From NCBI RefSeq assembly GCF_000516985.1, contig NW_006917097.1:2294001-2358000 (forward strand): a DNA stretch of 64,000 bases, written 5' to 3'. Made by a program: the position numbers and the translations under genes. The notes under the pieces were generated by a model. It saw only the letters and a list, made by a program, of their open reading frames with translations. It was not told the origin of the DNA and ran no database searches. Each line of letters opens with the position of its first letter. Within the stretch, counting starts at the first letter, position 1. Of this stretch, positions 11,801 to 22,885 are shown piece by piece. This DNA is from Pestalotiopsis fici W106-1. Its lineage: Eukaryota > Ascomycota > Sordariomycetes > Amphisphaeriales > Sporocadaceae.

Positions 11801-12580
11801 GCACCGTGAAACGCCCACTGCATTTTGAAGACCGCTCTAGAAGGTTCGGACTTTGGTTGGTCATGTTATCTTGTTTCTGTCTTGTCTATGCGAGCGAAGC
11901 GGCAGGTTCTTTTCGAACCTCGGCGTTTTTGGATGTTTGCAGGCTTGGGTACTTTCGGGGCTTACGATGAGATACCTTTTGATGATAACGCGCGATTGAA
12001 ATATCTCTGCATGGAGATGCTTGTATATAATACAGAATGGCGTCGGTCTTGTTTATATTTGGTGGGTGTGGAAAACATTGATGATGTTGCTGTTGGAAAG
12101 CCACTCAACCTGATTCCTATGATGACGGAGTATACATTGTCTATGTTTCAATGAAGAGTCTACATCTAATGTGTTCATTTCAAGGGGTGATCATGTCTCG
12201 AATGCTTTTGATTAAATGTCTTACAGTGGCAGAAAAGATGAAAAGAAGTGCATGAGCGAAGCAAGGAGGTCCAAACCTTGTCTAAGCTCCCTTGTAAACC
12301 CCCAACTTCAGAGGCAAGGGATGTTCTGTGTACTACTGCCTTGAACCCCACCATTGTCCCCCGCCCCCACAAGAGTTACCTACGGGTACATGACCCAACG
12401 ACGCTTCCACTTCTGACGGCTTCACTTTACCTTGACTATTCCAGATGCAATTAGATGGTAATAAACAACACAACTTGATGCGCAAGTGATCATACAGGTG
12501 TATTTACACATAATCGAAGACATTCTTCCACCTCGACCCCATTCTGCCACAGAAATCTCACCGCTGGCACTCTACAAACC
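11801..12580. other. Intergenic spacer between NDC80 and VPS25
   Basis: No gene seen. It holds the NDC80 3' UTR and the VPS25 promoter. A 109-codon open frame at 11825 has no coding character. Confidence 0.55.
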
Positions 12581-13168
12581 ATGACGACGGTCGACCCCTA
12601 CTCCTCTTCTACGCCAGACCCGACAATGGGATCAAAGACACCCTTTGAGTTCCCGCGCGAATACCACTTCCCACCCTTCTTTACGCGGCAGGTCAACACG
12701 ACAACGCACCGCTCGCAGCTGGAAAAGTGGTCCTCGCTCGTGCAGGCCTACGGCAAGCACCACCGGCTCTTCAAGCTGTCGCTCTCGTCGCCCCAGGCCC
12801 AGGACCTGTTCCACAACCAGACGCTGGACCGCCGCCTGAGCCTCGCCGACGCCCGCGAGCTCGTCGAGTTCATGCGCCAGGAGGGCCGCGCCGAGTGGAT
12901 CGGGAACCCAAAGGACGCCGATGTTGCCTACCTCTACTGGCGCACCCCCGACGAGTGGGCCCGCGAGCTCGAGGAATGGGCCGACGCCACGGGTCAGAAG
13001 AACGCCGTGCTCACTCTCTGGGAGCTGACCGAGGGCGAGGCCACGGTGGGCACCGACATCCGCGGCCTCGACCAGGAGATTCTTCAAAAGGCTCTGCAGG
13101 TACTGGTCAAGAGAGGCAAGGCTCAAATATTCGGGCACGGCGATGAGCAGGGTGTCAAGTTCTTTTGA
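12581..13168 (+). CDS. VPS25: ESCRT-II subunit Vps25
   Basis: A single exon of 195 residues, the usual size for fungal Vps25. The N-terminal winged helix opens with the family signature FEFPREYHFPPFFTRQ and QLEKWSSLVQAYGKHHRLFK. The second winged helix begins near residue 120 and ends with VLVKRGKAQIFGHGDEQGVK. Vps25 sits as two copies at the tips of the Y-shaped ESCRT-II complex (with Vps22 and Vps36), binds Vps20 of ESCRT-III, and acts in sorting ubiquitinated cargo into multivesicular bodies. An in-frame second methionine at residue 16 is an alternative start. The gene is convergent with RTT107, with 245 bp between the stops. Confidence 0.93.
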   Translation: MTTVDPYSSSTPDPTMGSKTPFEFPREYHFPPFFTRQVNTTTHRSQLEKWSSLVQAYGKHHRLFKLSLSSPQAQDLFHNQTLDRRLSLADARELVEFMRQEGRAEWIGNPKDADVAYLYWRTPDEWARELEEWADATGQKNAVLTLWELTEGEATVGTDIRGLDQEILQKALQVLVKRGKAQIFGHGDEQGVKFF

Positions 13169-13413
13169 TTTTTGGCGCATTTATCATAAGATGAAGTGGA
13201 AATAAGACGAAAGCAAAATGGCATGTCTATGCCCTCAAGAGATGGACGTGATAAACATATACTTCATTGTCATTATCTACAGTAATGCATCTACGGAATA
13301 ACCAAGCACGGAAGAGACGGCCGGTTTCCACGCCATTACGTGGGAGAAGCCCACGAAGAAAACACCATACGCCGTGCTCGACAAACCCAGACCGGACACC
13401 TCTGCAAGCTAGA

Positions 13414-16191
13414 CTAGCTGAAGAAGTTGTTGACAAGATACTTCTTATCGAAAGTCAACTCTTGCTTCATTACTACATCCAGCAACCAGTCTGAAGCGAC
13501 AACCCTAGCTTCCATGTTGCCTGCCTTCGCCATGGCTTCAAATCTTGGCCACAACTTTTTCTCTTCTGGAGATGCAGTGCTCAGCAAGTACACTGGTTCC
13601 GGCCCTCCTTCGTCATCTTCCGGGTTTGTCGGCTTGATTGTTGTGCCACTTCTCGCAGCATACACCAGGAAAATAGCACCATTGGCATCTGCAATTGCCT
13701 TGTAGCTTTCGGTGCCATTCTTGATGGTAGACGTGCAGTATATCGGAACATTCCACAAGAGCTTTCCCTTGTTCTTTATTGCCCGTTCGACAGAAGCCTC
13801 GAGTTTGAATCCGAACTTCTTTTCATTCTCCTTATCGTGAAGAAGGTAGTCCTCGGGCGGCGGTACTTCTCCAGTGTCCAAGCATTGCTCAATCCATTCG
13901 GATGACAGTACCTTGGCTCCCTTGGACAAATTTCGAAGGAACTTGACAGTCCGTACCACCTGTGGCGCCACTAGATAGTCAACCTGACTGCCGTCGGAAA
14001 CGACTTGTATACCGAGATCGCGGAGCTTTTTCTACACGGAAATATTAGAACCCTGACCATCAACCAGAACACAACTCGTTGAACTTACCCGATCAGCATC
14101 TTCTTTAAACTTGTCATTGACCCATCTCTTAAACCCTGTTAGGATTACCTTTGCATCGATTTCTGGTAAAACAGGCTTGCTGCCCTTCTTGGCGCCACGC
14201 TTGGTTCGGACAGGGACTGCCTCGCCCTCGTCGGCCGTTGGACTAGAAGCGCTCCGGCGATTGAGGTGCTCCCGGTCAATGTAATCCGCGGCCCTCTTCC
14301 CGCCCCACAGACCGTCTTTGAGCCCCCGTTTCTTCTCCTTGTCATAAAGAGCCACATCGGGAGCAATTTCTGACAGTCGCTGCTGTGCCTTGGCCTTGGC
14401 ACTCCGGCTACCAGTAGAGACGGTTGACGGTGTCTCATTTTCTTTTCCGGTGAGCACATGACGACCTCGTGCAGGCGTCGCAGCCTCGACTGCGCGACGT
14501 TTTGCCGGCGCAGGGATACCAAACTCCTCGGTCGTCTTTTTGGCATAGTCCTCCTCGGAATCCTTCATGACGTCGAATTCCTTGCGGGCTTGGCGTCCAA
14601 TGGCCACTCCTTCTAAAGGACCATCAGAATAAGCATTCTCTTTGGCCATGTCCAAAATCTTTCGTTTGCGCGAAGTTGTTGGGCTGGGCTTCTCAGGCTC
14701 GCCTGGGTAGAACATGGCCCGGAGTCGCGATTCATCGAGGGGTGTCTGGCCGATAACCTCGCCCAAGTTGGTTCGGGGCGGAAAATGTGTATACTTCTCC
14801 ACTGTAAGGCTTTGCATCTCGCACTTGGCATAGCTTTCCTCGATCCACAAGTGGTTGGTCATATTAATGTTCCAGTCTCGGGCGGCCTCGCATTTCTCGC
14901 TGTTGTTTCTGGCAGTGATCAAATGTGTGTTATCCGCCTTCATGGTTTTGGTGTATGTCGCACCAGCAGCAGTAATTAGGTTCTCGAGGTAGATGCGGGC
15001 TTCACCACCGTAGTTGGAGACAGTGATCCTCAAGTCCTTGAAACCGGGTATGCCATCTCTTGGAATAGGATAATGGAGCAGGCGGCGCATTGGGGATGTC
15101 CATGTGTTATGGGTAATGAGATGATAGAGCCAGGACAAGTTGCCGACATCTTTTCCTGATTTTGATGCTTTCACGTATTGCTCTCCTTCGCGGTATTGGC
15201 AGATGAAATAGTCGCAGTTGCCAACGTTGTCTGTGATTTCGCCGCCACCACTCTCGATAAGCCCCTGGACAATCTCTTTTAATCGAGGCGATATAGCCAA
15301 ATCCCAAGATAGCATGACGGCCTTGTCTTCGAAAACGGTCAATTTGGGGCGAACACACTCAGAATCCGTGGGAAAAGGCATCCACTGTGGTCTGGCTGAT
15401 GTGGCACCCTCGAGGTGCTGGCTAGCTGGCACTGCTACTTCGTCATCGGGCTTTGCAGCAAAGACTTCTGGGTCTGGCAGCATGTATGGCCCTTCGTCAA
15501 TCCTTTTGCCAAGTCTAAAACAGTCATCGAACCTTGAGTTCTCATTAGCAATCTACGCGGGTATACATCCATTTCGTGGTGGATCTTACCAATGCGGTAG
15601 CACAATCTTGCACTTGAGGTTCTTACTCTGAACGATGCGACATTTATCATTATTCATGCCCAAGGCACAGACGTGTGTAACCAATTTTGTGATATTTTCG
15701 GAGTCTTGAGCTCCCAAGGCCATGGAACAGCCGATTATTGATTCCTTGTCGGAAGGAGGCACGTCATCGGCCACAGTAAGGACGATGTCGCTGAAGAGCA
15801 TTCTCGGATCGGGGGAGAATGGCCGGACCTGGACAAGCTTATTTCGGCCAAGAGAGGATGATATCCATGTCGATCTGACTACGGGGATCATCATGGCCGT
15901 TGCATCGGTGTGCTGTGGGAAATCACTCGTGTTGGCGATAATGTGGGTGAGCTTTTCGAGGTAAAGCGACTTGTCGCGTCTCGCGTCAACGACCTCTCCG
16001 CCATGTTTACTGACTTGACTGGAAAGCTGTTGCGCAAAGTTGTGTCAGTACAAAGCCGGACATGTGAAGATTAAACAGGATGAATTACAAACCTCTTGGA
16101 TCAGATTTTCAGGAAGGTCGCGACTTTCGACAAAAGAGAATACGCAGGAGCTAAACAGCCGATCAGCGTCGGCGGCGCCCGGATGCGCCAT
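13414..16191 (-). CDS. RTT107: RTT107/Brc1-type multi-BRCT DNA-damage scaffold
   Basis: There are four exons, 16093..16191, 15590..16026, 14089..15532 and 13414..14031, giving 865 residues. A BRCT array fills the N-terminal half: BRCT1 about 9-97, BRCT2 about 100-195 (ending KIVLPHWFDDCFRLGKRID), and a further pair at about 235-430. A basic linker carries SP/TP sites. A C-terminal BRCT pair covers about 640-865 (KVLSSEWIEQCLDTG, ARVVASDWLLDVVMK). This layout matches budding-yeast Rtt107 and fission-yeast Brc1, in which the last BRCT pair binds phosphorylated H2A at stalled forks and the N-terminal set binds partners such as Slx4 and Smc5/6. The intron at 15533-15589 uses an AAG acceptor; the more usual TAG 11 nt further on would create a stop at once. 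Confidence 0.88.
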
Positions 16192-18119
16192 GATGATTCC
16201 GCTATGTTATATTGCTGCAATAGAGAGAAAGGTCTTGAAGAATGCCAAAGAGAAATCAAAAGCAAGGGGTGTTCTGCAAGGTGGCGGATTGCAAACAAGT
16301 TGTTGGCTAAACAACAGCGGCCGGTTGTTGCCTTGTGGGAGACTCGTGACCTAGAACGGGATGATGGAATTTGTTTTCGAAGCCGCCCCCAAAGCCAAAA
16401 GCTACCCCCCAAAGCGCGTCGCAGAGGCGTCAGTGGAACGCGAACTTGAGGAACGCGGTCACGTGGCTAGGCTGCACTAGATCTCGCGGCTTAATTGCAT
16501 TTTGCCCCACCAAGCTCAAGCTGGCGCATTCAAACAAACAGCAATGACGCAGGATTGGCAGGTGGCAGCTTGGCCTGCGGCTTGGCGGTCAGGGCTTATA
16601 CCATATTGCACTTTGGTCTTGATTCCCATTGTCTCTTCCTATGCTCTCTTGAATCGATTGTATTTCTTGCATTTCCGTAAATTCTGGGTTACTAGATAAG
16701 ATGTCTTGAAAGTTACACATAACGGAACTTTCATCTCTCCTGTCTACTTTGCCCGACCAAACCTCTGGTCGTCACAGATCAGTCAGCAATTGTGTCATCA
16801 AAGGCGAATTGAACTTGCAGCTCGCTCATCTGCAATTTGCATTGATTCCGCCGAGACTCCTTGAATTTTTGATCGCATAATCCGCGTCCCTTATCAATTC
16901 TGCTCGAGTGCACAATGTCATCGTACTCGGGCCTTTCTCGGATTACGAATGGATGACTCTGGAAGGTCCGTACACTTGTCCTGTCGTGATAAAAGTCCCC
17001 TAGAGCCCCAATCTATTATATGGAGCTTGACTCCGCTACAATATTCGCGGAGAATCCAGTCCCCCAAATCCCCAAGTCCCCCTCACGACCCTTTCCCCAG
17101 CAGAGCACAAGCGTCGTCCTACGATGGGGCAGTTTCACGACGAACCCTCATAGCAGCATGACTACACTACAATATTGACCACGGCTCCGCAACCAACCAT
17201 GACTTTTCGTAATGTGTGCCCACAAAGCTGGGTGTGGAAATCACTTCGGCATTACTAATTGTGTTGAGGAGACTGGGTGGCATCGTGACGCGGCCAGCAA
17301 GACAACATATGCATCTGCAGGCTTGGATCACATCCCTACATACATGATGTTTGCACAGTATGACCAGAGAAATGCACAGCGAGCCATGGTGATGCTCTTG
17401 TGAGCCTTCAACAAGTTTCTCGGTCGTTATATTGGTCTCGACGGAAGGGAAACAAGATAGAATAAAATACTGATCCCGAGTTCGGTCAACAAGATGTGGT
17501 GTTCTATTCGGAACCCAGTCAGCACTTGTGGGCTCTCTTGGCACCGCTGTGCTACCTACACTGCCTATTCCCGGGGGGCCAAGAACCTCCCCGCAAATAC
17601 CCCGGCTGGTTTTGCAAGGTTCTGGGGAATGACGAAAACCCGCTATAGCGCCATCCGGTGCACTGTAAGCCGCTAAGCTTGCGGTACCTACGAGCGGACT
17701 TACAATGCTAGTGGCAGTCGATGCTTGGCTGTGTGGGCTGGTGGGCAAGCCAAGAGCTTGTAAAGCTTGTTTGTAACTGTCTCTTTCCTCCCGTGCCCAC
17801 CATGTCGCTGACTGACGAATCCCCATGCTCAGGTATCGTTGGAGGAAAAGTTCAGAGGTAGGCAAGGCAAGGTAGGTCGCCGCCTCCTCATTTGTGGCCG
17901 GGCCTACCGACCACTAGCAGCACTGTATATAAATGTCCCGCTTGACGGCAGCTCTTTTTAGACCGAGTCACCGCTGGTCGGAGACAATTCGGCTGGTTCT
18001 TCTCTACTTGTCTTGTCAATTGTGGTTTGGCTGCGTTTGTTGCGTCTTCTGATAGCGTTCTTCATCATTTGTTATCGTGATCAACTTGGTTATCCAGTAC
18101 GCCGAATTCTGCCTGCGAC
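16192..18119. promoter_or_regulatory. Divergent spacer between RTT107 and the MFS gene
   Basis: Both neighbours start here. Apart from a TATA box near the MFS gene nothing is assignable. The longest open frame (232 codons on the minus strand, ending at 17167) has no recognisable domain and poor coding character. Confidence 0.5.
17926..17933 (+). promoter_or_regulatory. TATA box of the ACS-family transporter gene
   Basis: TATATAAA lies 187 bp before the start codon, followed by a C/T-rich leader. That spacing fits a 5' UTR of about 150 nt. Confidence 0.5.
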
Positions 18120-19914
18120 ATGGCGGATGTTAAGATCGAAGCCGCGCCGCCTCATGCCGAGAATCATGAAATGGGCGGACTCGGTGGTGTTGTCAGCCAC
18201 AAGACCGAGGAAGCATACGACAATGCCATTGATCCGGTTCTAGAGAAGCGCGTCCTACGCAAGATGGACCGCGCACTGGTTCCGTTGGTCACGGCTCTTT
18301 GTAGGTATATTCATTGGACACTGAGCAGGCAAGTGAGACTAATGAATGGACTACGTAGACCTCGTTGCCTTTCTTGACAGGTCAAACATAGGAAATGCAG
18401 AAACGGCTGGTATGAATGAAGATCTGGGCTTTGACGATGCGCAATACCAGGTACGATTTAGACAATCAAGAAAGTCATGAAATGCGAGGCTGGCTGACAC
18501 TCACTGTCGATAGTGGCTGCTGACAATCTTCTACATCCCGTATAGTAAGACCACCCCCAACGCAGCTTCACACCAAATCACATCAATTGCTGACTTACAC
18601 TTATAGTCGTCTTTGAGTTTCTTGCACTCATGTGGAAACTGATACCACCGTAAGAGACCTGGCCATCTTGTCGCATGGCTAGCTGGCTGACGGTTCTTCC
18701 TTATTTAGTCATATATGGGCTTTCTGTTGCGTACTCGTCTGGTTAGTTGTCCTGATTAAAACTTGATTTTTCTTGAATGCTGAAGCTGTTCCAGGGGTTT
18801 GGCATCAACACTTCAGGCTGCGGCATTCAACTGGCAAGGCCTTATGGCCTGTCGCTTCTTTTTGGCCGCGTCAGAGGCTGGGTATGGTCCTGGAATCCCC
18901 TACCTGCTCAGCTTCTTCTACAAGCGTCACGAGCTTGGATTTCGATGTGGCATCTTCCTGTCGGCAGCTCCACTCGCCACAACGTTTGCTGGCGCGCTTG
19001 CCTATGGTATTACCTCGGGCCACCCAGCCATTGCCAACTGGAGACTCCTATTCCTTGTGGAGGGAATCCCCTCCATCTGCCTGGCCTTTGTCGCCTTTTT
19101 CTTCATGCCAGATTCCCCCGACAAGGCCAAGTTTCTCACTGAAGAAGAGAAGCAGATTACACGAGCTCGAGCGATTCAGCAGACTGGTGCTGAAGGCGCC
19201 GAACGGGTTGGACACGTCAACTTCAGAGAAGTCTTTGCAGCTCTGGCCGATGTCAAGACCTGGATTCCGCCCTTGATGTATTTCAGCTGCAACGTCTCAT
19301 TTAGCAGTCTGCCCGTGTTCCTGCCGACCATTCTCACTAGTATGGGATTTTCGTCCATCAATGCCCAGGGCCTTACTGCACCCCCTTATTTCCTTGCTTT
19401 TATTATCTGCATCCTGACCACATACGTTGCGGACAAGACGAGACAGCGTGGCTACATGATCATAACCTTGTCCATCATTGGTGGCGTTGGCTATGTCCTG
19501 CTTGCGACTGTGAAGAGCGTTGGCGTGCGCTACTTTGGCGTCTTCCTCGCTGCCGCTGGCGTCTTCCCTGCCATTGCCAATATCCTACCCTGGACAATCA
19601 ATAACCAAGGCAGTGACTCAAAGAGAGGATCTGGTATAGCACTTCTCAACATTATTGGTCAATGTGGTCCGCTTCTGGGGACTCGAGTCTTTCCAACGGC
19701 TGAGAAACCATACTATGTCAAGGGCATGAGCATATGCGCGGCTTTCATGTTCTTCAATGCTTTGCTTGCTCTGGTCCTGAGGACCTGGCTAGCATATGAG
19801 AACAAGCAGTTTGAGAAGAGAGATGCCGAGGCTAGGACTGCAGGACTTGATCCTGGTAAATCTCGCCACGCGGAGTCGGAGAATGAAGGCTATGGATTCA
19901 GAAACTTCCTTTGA
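18120..19914 (+). CDS. MFS transporter, anion:cation symporter (Dal5/allantoate permease) family
   Basis: There are six exons, 18120..18300, 18359..18450, 18514..18544, 18607..18649, 18709..18741 and 18795..19914, giving 499 residues. The family opening is clear: a short N-terminus, then KRVLRKMDRALVPLVTALYL and AFLDRSNIGNA. TM segments continue through WLLTIFYIPYIVFEFLAL, with the second-helix signature ASEAGYGPGIPYLLSFFYKR. The central loop (EEEKQITRARAIQQ) and a further six TMs follow. Family members import small organic anions such as allantoate, nicotinate, pantothenate or biotin precursors by proton symport. The substrate cannot be read from sequence. Several short exons in the 5' third are typical of this family in filamentous fungi. 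Confidence 0.9.
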
Positions 19915-20703
19915 GGCGGCATGGTGCGTGTATTGTCCAGCCGTATCCCATACTTTCACCCTTGGAGGTCATGGGCTGCCTGGAGTTGATGGCAGCTTGG
20001 CAAAAACGCGCCAAGACCAAACCAGAGTAATTACAGCAAATGTCTACTTGTGCATAGCTTTATTCCCTAGTCAGTTTACAAAGTATTGCTACCGCATCTC
20101 CCGCCAGAATGTATTCCTTGCAAGTTCAAACGTTTGCGGTTTCCCCTTAGCAGTTTGTTCTAGTCAAAGCACAACGCTGGCAACAAGGTAGGTATTCGCT
20201 ATACCTACCAATCAAACCCGCTGAAACCCTGCATCAAGAAAAAGGAACGGGCCGAAATCTGTAAAGCTTCTTCCGTCCCGGTCACTTTTTCTCTCTTTGC
20301 CGGCCGATTGCTACATCATTTTTGGTGTGGTTTTTCCATTTCTCGCAAGTCACTGCACCGCCACCCAACACGCAGCCGCCCAGAGGCCTGATACCAACGC
20401 GGTACAGTGCATATGCATGAACAACGCACGCAGCGCCTCTTCAGCTGGTCCTGCCTGATAGGACGGATTAAGAACAGAGTAAACGACATATTGGCAACAA
20501 TAGCTACTTGAGCGGCAGGCATCAAACCAACTGGCGCAATTGGTTATGCTGGAGGCCTGCCATTTCCAAGACACATGTGCTCTTCATTGATTATATAAAG
20601 CAAGGTCTCTTGTAGAGCGCAATTTCAATTTCTACCTTTGCGAGCGAAAGAATCTTTCATTCATTCCCACCCAACATCGTCTAAAGCCTGATAAACGGTT
20701 GCA
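19915..20703. other. Intergenic spacer
   Basis: No gene seen. It holds the transporter 3' UTR and the promoter of the next gene. Confidence 0.55.
20592..20599 (+). promoter_or_regulatory. TATA box of the HEPN-like gene
   Basis: TATATAAA lies 112 bp before the ATG at 20704, with a C/A-rich leader after it. Confidence 0.45.
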
Positions 20704-22248
20704 ATGGCATCAAGAAAGAAGCGACAGCGAGTCTATCTCGCCTGCCGAGCGATATTCTCGGGGCCCAAATCACAGATCCGCAAGAATAAAATCGTGCGCA
20801 AGGAGATACAGGACCATGAGCACGCTCTCGGATCGCTCAGCGACATGGACGTTGACGAAATCGTCGAGATTGCTCGCGGCCTGCTGGAGCGGCAGATCTT
20901 TGAGTTCGACCTCAAGGCCCGGCTCGAGTTTCCTGCCCTCTTCCAGTCGTCGCGCGAGCGTGATGCACTGCGTGAGGCTTCCGAACTTGAAGCCGAGCAG
21001 TCTGTTGCCGATCTTCTCGAGTATGTCACTGACGGAGAAGATAATGATGATGTCTGGCCGGCAGAGGCGGAGCCCGAAGAGATGCCACGTCCAGAAGAAG
21101 ACACAGGTGAGTACCTCGTCCTTTCTTGCCCTCCATATAATTGAGATCACCACCCACCGCATGCAAGGCGGACACAATGGCCTGTTGATAGCAACAAATT
21201 GACCGTATCTCAGTCGCAGAAGTTATGGAAGTGGTGGAAGAAGTATTCGAATCGACACAACGTCCCGCCTTGACCACGGTCCCATCTCTTCATCCCGTCC
21301 GTCTGCCTTACAAGGCACAGCATGTTCTTCTTTCTGAAGTTCAAGTGCTGCTCGAGGAGTGCTTTTACGATTTTGCGCGCAAGTGGCTTCCGTCACTGCT
21401 CGAGGAGAAGCAATGCGACTGCGCCATTGCCATTGAGTTGACCGTTTGGTCGCATCTGCTTCGCAGGTACGCAGGAAAGGTCAGTATTCGCCTCTACTTG
21501 CATTCTTTACTGCCGCAGACTGGGAGAGAATTCGAAACTTCTTGACCTCTGTCGCTACTACTATTCAATGTTTTGCCCAGGTCATACAACACGGGCGATT
21601 ACTGACTCCTCATGCCATAGATCCCACTTGAAGCTCTGGATATCCGCGGCGACTCTCAGTTAGATTCGACGCTCAAAGCTGTCCACAAGATCCGTCATAG
21701 CGCCGGTAGGTATTGTTGCGATATCTCGTCTAGTCTTTAAGCGTGATATGAATCTTTCTGACACTAAATTCTGAGCAGTACATCGCCTCCGATTGACCGG
21801 CTCCGACGTGAGGGACCTGGTCATCCAAGGCGCCGCAGCAGCCACAATGCTGCGAGACCTGCAGCGCGCCGCCGTGCTCCAGGAGTTGGCGGCTGAGCTC
21901 GGCCACAAGATCACCTCGATGGAGTTGGTCAAGAATGACGCCGAGAAGACGGCCGTCGCCCAGTTGCAAGACATTGCCCGCAGACGCGCGGCGCTCGACC
22001 GGGAGGAGGAGGCGGCTATTGCGGAGATGCTGCGTCGAGACGCCGACGGTACCAAGTCGATAGGAATCCTGGTTGAGGAGTCGGTCGGCAAGATTCTGCG
22101 GGCTCCAAGGGGATACTCAGAAGAGGAGGAGGACGAGGAGGGCGATGGTAGCGAAGAGGATGGAGACGAAGCCTATGCTGATGCCGAGGAATCAGAGGAT
22201 ACGTTCGTAGAACCAACACGGGCGGTAAATGCAGGTGTGGAGGAGTAA
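20704..22248 (+). CDS. Fungal-specific protein with an R-x4-H (HEPN-like) motif
   Basis: There are four exons, 20704..21106, 21214..21479, 21621..21705 and 21779..22248, giving 407 residues. The N-terminal part is basic (MASRKKRQRVYLACRAIFSG) and then acidic. The core is helical: LSEVQVLLEECFYDFARKWL, then a Cys pair CDC and IELTVWSHLLRRYAGK. A splice junction then joins KAVHKIRHSA to VHRLRLT, so R248 and H253 form R-H-S-A-V-H, the spacing of the HEPN ribonuclease motif. A long helix and an acidic tail (EEEEDEEGDGSEEDGDE) end the protein. Similar fungal proteins are common but, as far as I recall, carry unreliable names. RNase activity is inference only. Confidence 0.8.
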
Positions 22249-22507
22249 TTGCAGGATTGTCCGTTTGTGACGCGGAATCGAAACCGCCATCGCTATGCAT
22301 TGGAATTGAGACAATGTGCTGCGTGCCATACCATTTACATCAACAGGCGCAAAGCCACTGTAGGGCATCAATAGCTTCGTGTGAAATATAGACCCGAAAA
22401 CATAAATCAGGCAGTGCCATGAACGCAATCCTCGACAAAGTTTCCAGACAGCGGTGGACTCATACTCAAAAGGCACCCATCTACACAGCTGGTGACCAAG
22501 TTCCGAC

Positions 22508-22885
22508 TCATAATCTACCAAGCACAAGACAGAGCGTGATTGCACTCAACATGGTCCATTGCGGCCTCATGGGCCGCCCATCACGATGAGCCAACATGGT
22601 CCCACGACAAACCACGATTCCATTCAGGATCAGCGCCGCCTCACGCGTCGCCGGGTGTATGCAGCAAAACCCAACAGTCAGTCTCAAGAGCGCCCCAGCA
22701 TAGCCCGCCTGTCGGGAGGACAGTCTGTGCCCGGAAAGCTGGGACAACCACTTGTTCTTGTCGGCGTAATAAGTAACCCAAGATCTAGACGGGACTGGTA
22801 TGCCGACAAAGGGAAGGGCTGAAGTGATGCATAACAAGCCAAAAGTCGTGGATACAACCTTGGAGAGGTTCTGAAAGGTCGCCAT
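22508..22885 (-). CDS. Small putative multi-pass membrane protein
   Basis: A single exon of 125 residues with a good start context (CTCATGGCG). Three or four hydrophobic segments are visible: VSTTFGLLCITSALPFVGI, AGYAGALLRLTVGFCCIH, AALILNGIVVCRGTML and WTMLSAITLCLVLGRL. The conserved-looking alternation of short loops (YYADKNKWLSQLSGH, RDGRPMRPQ) supports a real protein. I do not recognise the family; it resembles DoxX-like or other small integral membrane proteins in shape only. It converges on the HEPN-like gene, with 259 bp between the stops. Confidence 0.6.
   Translation of the reverse strand: MATFQNLSKVVSTTFGLLCITSALPFVGIPVPSRSWVTYYADKNKWLSQLSGHRLSSRQAGYAGALLRLTVGFCCIHPATREAALILNGIVVCRGTMLAHRDGRPMRPQWTMLSAITLCLVLGRL

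Noticed and set aside
12632..13180. 182-codon antisense frame over VPS25
   Set aside because: A shadow of the GC-rich VPS25 coding strand.
17167..17865. 232-codon minus-strand open frame between RTT107 and the transporter
   Set aside because: No domain, irregular Cys/Pro/His composition, no plausible start context or splice partners; it overlaps the probable promoter of the transporter.
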